From Acidothermales bacterium (GTDB lineage: Bacteria > Actinomycetota > Actinomycetes > Streptosporangiales > WHST01): 10,404 nucleotides of DNA. Positions 5,949 through 10,404 of this stretch are shown here, piece after piece. The stretch is taken from assembly GCA_017354575.1 (NCBI GenBank), contig JAFMQP010000103.1, positions 1 through 10,404 on the forward strand, in the 5' to 3' direction. Under the pieces are notes generated by a model. That model ran no database searches. It saw nothing but the letters and a program-made list of their open reading frames with translations, and was not told where the DNA came from. Position 1 is the stretch's first letter. Every line of letters begins with the position of its first letter. Position numbers and translations under genes: made by a program.

Positions 5949-7207
5949 CTCGGGCGGTCGACGGCGACGGCTGGTTCGGCGGCGGGCAGGGCGAAACGGC
6001 GCAGGGCCGGCGTCGTCGCGGCGACCAGTGCTACCGCGACCAGGCAGGAGAGGCCGCCGCTGACGAGGGCCACCGCCCCGGACGTCACGCCCGCGACCAG
6101 CCCGCCGCGCATGTTGCCGAGCTCGGGGCAGGCCTGGCCGACGATCTGCTCTGCGGCGGTGACCCGGCCCATCAGGGCGTCCGGCGTGTGCAGCTGCACG
6201 ATGGTGCTGCGCGATACCACGGCCGCGGTGTCGGCCGCGCCGGCCAGCGCGAGGAACGCGAACGCGAGCAGGCGGTCCGGCGCGACGCCGAACGCGGCGA
6301 GCGAGAGGCCCCACGTCGACGACCCGGCCACCATGACCAGGCCGGGTCGGGACAGCCTCGTGAACGTACCGGACAGCATGGACGCGGCCACGCCGCCGAC
6401 CGCGATCGCGGTCAGGAACAGGCCGAGCGTGCGCGGGTCGTCACCGAACCGTTCGGCGTTGACGAGCGGGAACAGGCTGACCGGCATCGACAGCACCATC
6501 GTCGCGAGGTCGGTGAGCAGCGCGCCGCGTACGGCGGGGTTGCGCACGAGGAACGCGAGCCCGTCCGCGATCGCGTGCACACCGGGCCGCGCCGCCTCGC
6601 CACCTGACCGCATCGCCGGCAACCCGAACGCGCCGTAGAACGCCGCCGCGAACGTGACGGCGTCGATCGCGTAACACCCGCCGACGCCGAGCCAGCCCAG
6701 CATGAGCCCACCCAGCGCGGGCCCGGCGAGCATGGCGACCTGGAACGCGATCCGGTTCAGCGCGAGCCCCGCGGGGAGCTGGGTCTCAGGCAGCAGTCGG
6801 GGCAGGAACGTCCGCGACGCCGGCCCGCCGGCCGCGCCGAAGCACGACTGGACGGCGACGACGACCAGTACCCATCCGGCCGGGACGTGACCCAGAAACC
6901 CTTGCGCGGCAAGGAGAACCGAGCACGCCGCCTGACCGACGGTCGCCACCAGGTACGACCCGCGCCGGTCGACGCGGTCGACGAGCGCACCGGCGGCGAG
7001 ACCGAACGCGATGATCGGCGCCGCCGTCGCGACGCCGACGGCTCCGGTCCAGATGGTGCTGTGCGTGGCCTGCCACACCTGGAACATCACCGCGACGAGC
7101 GTCATCTGGCTGCCGAACCCGGAGCACGCCCGGCCGACCAGCAACCGCCGGAACGGGGGCGAAGAACGCAGCGGCGTGACGTCGACGAGGACGCGGGTCA
7201 CTCCCAC
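5945..7207 (-). CDS. MFS transporter, DHA3/EntS-like efflux permease
   Basis: A 420-residue major facilitator protein expected to export a small molecule across the cytoplasmic membrane by proton antiport. The N-terminus 'FRRLLVGRACSGFGSQMTLVAV' opens the first membrane helix, followed by 'GALVDRVDRRGSYLVATV', the loop 2-3 basic motif of MFS carriers. 'GPASRTFLPRLLPETQLPAGLALN' is a block recognised in the EntS/MacB-like DHA3 group, and 'TPDALMGRVTAAEQIVGQ' is the corresponding second-half motif. Around twelve hydrophobic segments can be counted. It overlaps the marR gene by 10 bp: GTG 7207 with GAGG seven bases upstream is preferred, and GTG 7201 would give the classic GTGA overlap. Expression should follow the MarR operator upstream. 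The C-terminal end lies 9 bp from the convergent PRTase stop. The substrate is unknown; an antibiotic, siderophore or toxic metabolite would all fit. Confidence 0.9.
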   Translation of the reverse strand: MGVTRVLVDVTPLRSSPPFRRLLVGRACSGFGSQMTLVAVMFQVWQATHSTIWTGAVGVATAAPIIAFGLAAGALVDRVDRRGSYLVATVGQAACSVLLAAQGFLGHVPAGWVLVVVAVQSCFGAAGGPASRTFLPRLLPETQLPAGLALNRIAFQVAMLAGPALGGLMLGWLGVGGCYAIDAVTFAAAFYGAFGLPAMRSGGEAARPGVHAIADGLAFLVRNPAVRGALLTDLATMVLSMPVSLFPLVNAERFGDDPRTLGLFLTAIAVGGVAASMLSGTFTRLSRPGLVMVAGSSTWGLSLAAFGVAPDRLLAFAFLALAGAADTAAVVSRSTIVQLHTPDALMGRVTAAEQIVGQACPELGNMRGGLVAGVTSGAVALVSGGLSCLVAVALVAATTPALRRFALPAAEPAVAVDRPS

Positions 7208-7698
7208 GCGGGATCCTCGGCCAGCTTCTCGGCGATGCGGTCGTGGAAGCTCTTACGCCGCAACGCCTCCTCGATATCGGTGACGACACGGCTGAGCGGG
7301 TACGGGATCTCCGCCTCGAGGTCGGCGAGCGCGGCCTCGGTGGCATGCCACTCCGCGGCCAGCCGCTCGACGATCCGCCGGGACCTGGCCGTCAGCGTGA
7401 CCTTCTTGCTGCGCGCGTCCCGACCGGCGACCGTACGCACCAGCCCGGCCGCGCGCATGGCCGCCACCTTCTGGCTCATCGCGGAGTGCGTCCGCTGCAC
7501 CGAGTCGGCCAGCTCCCGGATCGTCATCGGCCCGCGCGCGTGCAGCCGGATCAGCTCCATCACGAAGCTGGGCTTGAGCCCCTCGATCCGCGCCTCGGCG
7601 TAGACCCTGGCGATGTCGTCGTCCATCGCCGTCTGTAGCAACCGCAACGGCCGCCACAGGCTCTGCTCGGTGGGGTCGGTCGTCTCCGGCTCGGCCAT
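7198..7698 (-). CDS. MarR-family transcriptional regulator
   Basis: A 166-residue winged-helix regulator of the MarR family, normally a dimeric repressor that releases DNA when a phenolic or other ligand binds. The DNA-binding domain includes 'GPMTIRELADSVQRTHSAMS' (56-75) with the recognition helix around residues 70-84 ('THSAMSQKVAAMRAAGLV'). The wing 'RTVAGRDARSKKVTLT' (88-103) carries the conserved D-x-R-x-K-x-V pattern. The flanking helices (roughly 12-50 and 105-160) would form the dimerisation bundle. It is the first gene of a two-gene unit with the MFS permease, whose start codon overlaps its stop. ATG 7698 sits two bases from the edge of a 42-bp palindrome, so autorepression is the natural inference. 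There is no Shine-Dalgarno sequence; the leader must be very short. Confidence 0.9.
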   Translation of the reverse strand: MAEPETTDPTEQSLWRPLRLLQTAMDDDIARVYAEARIEGLKPSFVMELIRLHARGPMTIRELADSVQRTHSAMSQKVAAMRAAGLVRTVAGRDARSKKVTLTARSRRIVERLAAEWHATEAALADLEAEIPYPLSRVVTDIEEALRRKSFHDRIAEKLAEDPAWE

Positions 7699-7700
7699 GC

Positions 7701-7742
7701 CGACATTGTAACAGCATTTATATAAGTGCTGTTACAATGTCG
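7701..7742. promoter_or_regulatory. 42-bp palindrome: probable MarR operator over the marR promoter
   Basis: The arms CGACATTGTAACAGCA (7701-7716) and TGCTGTTACAATGTCG (7727-7742) are perfect 16-bp inverted repeats. The 10-bp centre (7717-7726, TTTATATAAG) is itself palindromic apart from one base pair, so 40 of 42 positions are symmetric about 7721.5. TGTAACA (7707-7713) and TGTTACA (7730-7736) are likely half-sites, about 23 bp apart. On the minus strand the AT-rich centre offers the -10-like TATAAA (7722-7717), which would start transcription 10-15 bases before the marR ATG. A repressor here would block the promoter. The palindrome also lies 11 bp past the nrdJ stop codon, so as RNA it could form a hairpin in nrdJ read-through; there is no T-run, so a classical terminator is unlikely. 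Confidence 0.85.
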
Positions 7743-7753
7743 CAGGTGTACGG

Positions 7754-10404
7754 TCAGCTGCAGCCGCTGGTGCTGCCGCAGCCCTCGCACACGTAGCAGC
7801 TGCCCGCCGGGCGCATCTTGGTGCCGCAGGTGAAGCACATCGGCGCGTCGGCGACCTTGCCCTGGACGGCCTCGAGCAGCTCGGCGGACGAGCCGACCTT
7901 GGGCGCCGGGCCGGCGGGCGCGGACTGCTCGTGCTCGTCGTGGCCGGTCTGCTGCTCGGCCACGACGGCCGACTGGGCGAGCGACTCGGTGTCGAGGTCG
8001 TCACCCGAGGAACCGCTCTCGGCGTCGAGGGCCGCGCTGCGCTCCTTCACGGTGAGGATGTTCATGGCCGCGCGCGTCTCGTACGGCAGGTGGTCGAGCG
8101 CCAGCCGCCGGAAGACGTAGTCCATGATCGACTGCGCCATCCGGATGTCGGCGTCGTCGGTGAGACCCGCCGGCTCGAACCGCAGGTTTGTGAACTGCCG
8201 GACGTACGTCTCCAGCGGCACGCCGTACTGCAGTCCGATGGAGATGGCGATCGAGAACGCGTCCATCACGCCGGCGAGCGTCGAGCCCTGCTTGCCCAGC
8301 TTCAGGAACACCTCGCCGAGGCCGTCGTCGGGGAACGACCCGGCGGTCATGTACCCCTCGGCGCCGCCGACGGAGAACTTGGTCGTCATCGCCGGCCGCT
8401 GCTTCGGCAGCTTCTTGCGCACCGGCCCGACCGGCGCCGGTGCGGTCGCCTCGGCCTCGGCCGCCTTGGTCTTCGCCGTGGACAGCGGCTGGCCGACCTT
8501 GCAGTTGTCGCGGTAGATCGCCAACGCCTTGAGGCCGAGGCGCCACGCCTGCGTGTAGATGTCGCGCACCTCCTCGACCGTCGCCGACTCGGGCATGTTG
8601 ACGGTCTTCGAGATCGCGCCGGAGATGAACGGCTGGGTGGCCGCCATCATCCGGACGTGACCCATCGGCCTGATGGCGCGCTCGCCCATCGCGCAGTCGA
8701 ACACCTCGTAGTGCTCGGGCCTGAGGCCGGGGGCGTCGACGACGTGACCGTGCTCGGCGACGTACTCGACGATCGCCTCGATCTGCTCGTCCTGGTAGCC
8801 GAGGTTGCGTAGGGCACGCGGCACGGTCTGGTTGACGATCTGCATGGAACCGCCGCCGACGAGCTTCTTGAACTTCAGCAGCGAGAAGTCCGGCTCGATG
8901 CCGGTGGTGTCGCAGTCCATCATGAAGCCGATCGTGCCGGTGGGCGCGATGACGGACGCCTGCGAGTTGCGGTAGCCGTGCTGCTCGCCGAGCCGCACGG
9001 TCTCGGCCCACACCTCCGCCGCCGCACGCAGCAGCTTGCGGTCCTCCTCGCCCACGTAGCGCACGGCGTCGTTCGCGGCGGCGTGCTTGCGGATCACCCG
9101 CTTGTGCGGAGCCGCGTTACGCGCGTACCCCTCGTACGGGCCGACGACGGCGGCGAGCTCCGCGGACCGCTTGTACGCGGTGCCGGTCATGAGCGAGGTG
9201 ATGCCGGCGGCGAGCGCGCGGCCGCCCTCGGAGTCGTAACCGTGGCCGGTCGCCATCAGCAGCGCGCCGAGGTTGGCGTACCCGATGCCGAGCTGCCGGT
9301 ACGCCCGCGTCGTCTCGGCGATCTTCTCGGTGGGGAAGTCCGCGAAGCAGATCGAGATGTCCATCGCGGTGATGACCAGCTCGACGGCGCGCATGAACGT
9401 CGCGGCGTCGAACGTGTCGTCCGCACGCAGGAACTTCATCAGGTTCAGGCTGGCCAGGTTGCAGCTGGAGTTGTCCAGGTGCATGTACTCCGAGCACGGG
9501 TTGGACGCGGTGATCCGGCCGGTCTCGGGGCAGGTGTGCCAGTCGTTGATCGTGTCGTCGTACTGGATGCCCGGGTCGGCGCACTCCCACGCGGCCTGGG
9601 TCATCTTGTCGAACAGGCCGCGCGCGTCGAGCTTCTCGATCACCTCACCGGTGAGCCGGGAGTGCAGGCCGAACTGGCCGCGCGACTCGACGGCGCGCAT
9701 GAACTCGTCCGTGACCCGCACCGAGTTGTTGGCGTTCTGGTACTGCACGGAGGTGGAGTCCCTGCCGCCGAGGTCCATGTCGAACCCGGCGTCGCGCAGC
9801 ACGCGGATCTTCCGCTCCTCCTGCGCCTTGGTCTCGATGAACTCCTCGACGTCCGGGTGGTCGACGTCCAGGATCACCATCTTCGCCGCCCGCCTGGTGG
9901 CGCCGCCGGACTTGATCGTGCCGGCGGACGCGTCCGCGCCGCGCATGAACGAGACCGGGCCGCTCGCGGTGCCGCCGGAGGAGAGCAGCTCCTTGCTCGA
10001 CCGGATGCGGGAGAGGTTGAGGCCGGCGCCCGAGCCGCCCTTGAAGATGAAGCCCTCCTCCTTGTACCACTCGAGGATCGACTCCATCGTGTCGTCGACG
10101 GACAGGATGAAGCACGCGCTGACCTGCTGCGGCGACTTGGTGCCGACGTTGAACCACACCGGGCTGTTGAAGCTGAAGACCTGGTTGACGAGCATCGCCT
10201 TGAGCTCGTGGTCGAAGACGTCGGCGTCCTCGTCGGTGGCGAAGTAACCGTGCTCTCTGCCGGTCCTGACGTAGGTGTCGACCACGCGGTCGACGAGCTG
10301 CTTCAGGCTGCTCTCGCGCTGCGGGCTGCCGACCGCGCCACGGAAGTACTTGCTGGTGACGATATTGACGGCGTTCTGACTCCAGGACGCGGGGAACTCC
10401 ACCC
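7754..10404 (-). CDS. nrdJ: NrdJ, adenosylcobalamin-dependent (class II) ribonucleotide reductase (5' end off the window)
   Basis: The enzyme reduces ribonucleotides to deoxyribonucleotides using a thiyl radical generated from adenosylcobalamin, so it is oxygen-independent and B12-dependent. 883 codons are present; relatives in streptomycetes are about 950-970 residues, so roughly 60-80 N-terminal residues lie beyond 10404. The GTG at 10400-10402 is an internal valine ('VEFPASWSQNAVNIVTSKYF'), not a start. Visible features: Cys in 'SACFILSVDD' (codon 10113-10115), the 'GGSGAGLNLSRIRSS' loop, the catalytic 'NPCSE' (codons 9489-9503) followed by 'SSCNLASLNL', 'APTGTIGFMMDCDTTG', an Ala/Pro/Lys linker before 'RPAMTTKFSVGGAEGYMTAG', and the C-terminal cysteine-rich tail 'CFTCGTKM' plus 'CYVCEGCGSTSGCS', which carries the redox-active cysteines and a zinc-binding-like cluster. 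It is the minus-strand neighbour upstream of marR but separated from it by the operator. Any B12 riboswitch or nrdR gene would lie outside the window. Confidence 0.96.
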   Translation of the reverse strand, partial: VEFPASWSQNAVNIVTSKYFRGAVGSPQRESSLKQLVDRVVDTYVRTGREHGYFATDEDADVFDHELKAMLVNQVFSFNSPVWFNVGTKSPQQVSACFILSVDDTMESILEWYKEEGFIFKGGSGAGLNLSRIRSSKELLSSGGTASGPVSFMRGADASAGTIKSGGATRRAAKMVILDVDHPDVEEFIETKAQEERKIRVLRDAGFDMDLGGRDSTSVQYQNANNSVRVTDEFMRAVESRGQFGLHSRLTGEVIEKLDARGLFDKMTQAAWECADPGIQYDDTINDWHTCPETGRITASNPCSEYMHLDNSSCNLASLNLMKFLRADDTFDAATFMRAVELVITAMDISICFADFPTEKIAETTRAYRQLGIGYANLGALLMATGHGYDSEGGRALAAGITSLMTGTAYKRSAELAAVVGPYEGYARNAAPHKRVIRKHAAANDAVRYVGEEDRKLLRAAAEVWAETVRLGEQHGYRNSQASVIAPTGTIGFMMDCDTTGIEPDFSLLKFKKLVGGGSMQIVNQTVPRALRNLGYQDEQIEAIVEYVAEHGHVVDAPGLRPEHYEVFDCAMGERAIRPMGHVRMMAATQPFISGAISKTVNMPESATVEEVRDIYTQAWRLGLKALAIYRDNCKVGQPLSTAKTKAAEAEATAPAPVGPVRKKLPKQRPAMTTKFSVGGAEGYMTAGSFPDDGLGEVFLKLGKQGSTLAGVMDAFSIAISIGLQYGVPLETYVRQFTNLRFEPAGLTDDADIRMAQSIMDYVFRRLALDHLPYETRAAMNILTVKERSAALDAESGSSGDDLDTESLAQSAVVAEQQTGHDEHEQSAPAGPAPKVGSSAELLEAVQGKVADAPMCFTCGTKMRPAGSCYVCEGCGSTSGCS

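Noticed and set aside
7931..8812. 293-codon plus-strand open frame within nrdJ
   Set aside because: It is antisense to NrdJ, which is a confident family match along its whole length.
10400..10402. GTG as the nrdJ start codon
   Set aside because: The translation begins in the middle of a conserved NrdJ block (VEFPASW...), so the true start lies beyond the right edge.

Overview
The window is very GC-rich with strongly GC-biased third codon positions, several GTG starts, an actinobacterial-type SecA2 and a class II (B12-dependent) ribonucleotide reductase with the C-terminal tail typical of Actinomycetota. It is most likely chromosomal DNA of a high-GC actinomycete. A Propionibacteriales/Jiangellales-like host would fit, but that is inference and nothing here fixes the genus.

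Layout from left to right: (1) the N-terminal 347 codons of secA2 on the minus strand, running off the left edge; (2) a divergent intergenic region with a striking palindromic array of six 20-bp units; (3) a cytoplasmic-looking sulfatase on the plus strand; (4) a convergent slipin/Band-7 membrane protein on the minus strand; (5) a divergent M20-family metallopeptidase on the plus strand; (6) a decayed minus-strand remnant of a PEP-synthase-like enzyme, reduced to its first ATP-grasp motif and the two ends of its phospho-histidine domain; (7) an orotate-phosphoribosyltransferase-like gene on the plus strand; (8) a minus-strand marR-MFS pair that overlaps by 10 bp and is preceded by a near-perfect 42-bp palindrome; (9) the 3' ~93% of nrdJ on the minus strand, running off the right edge.

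The genes do not form one pathway. nrdJ (deoxyribonucleotide supply) and secA2 (accessory protein export) are conserved housekeeping or near-housekeeping genes flanking a set of accessory genes. The only clear functional unit is the MarR-regulated efflux pair. No IS element, CRISPR, tRNA or rRNA gene was seen.

The items most worth a second look are the 3+3 inverted array between secA2 and the sulfatase, the 42-bp palindrome next to marR, and the PEP-synthase remnant, in which two internal deletions can be read directly.
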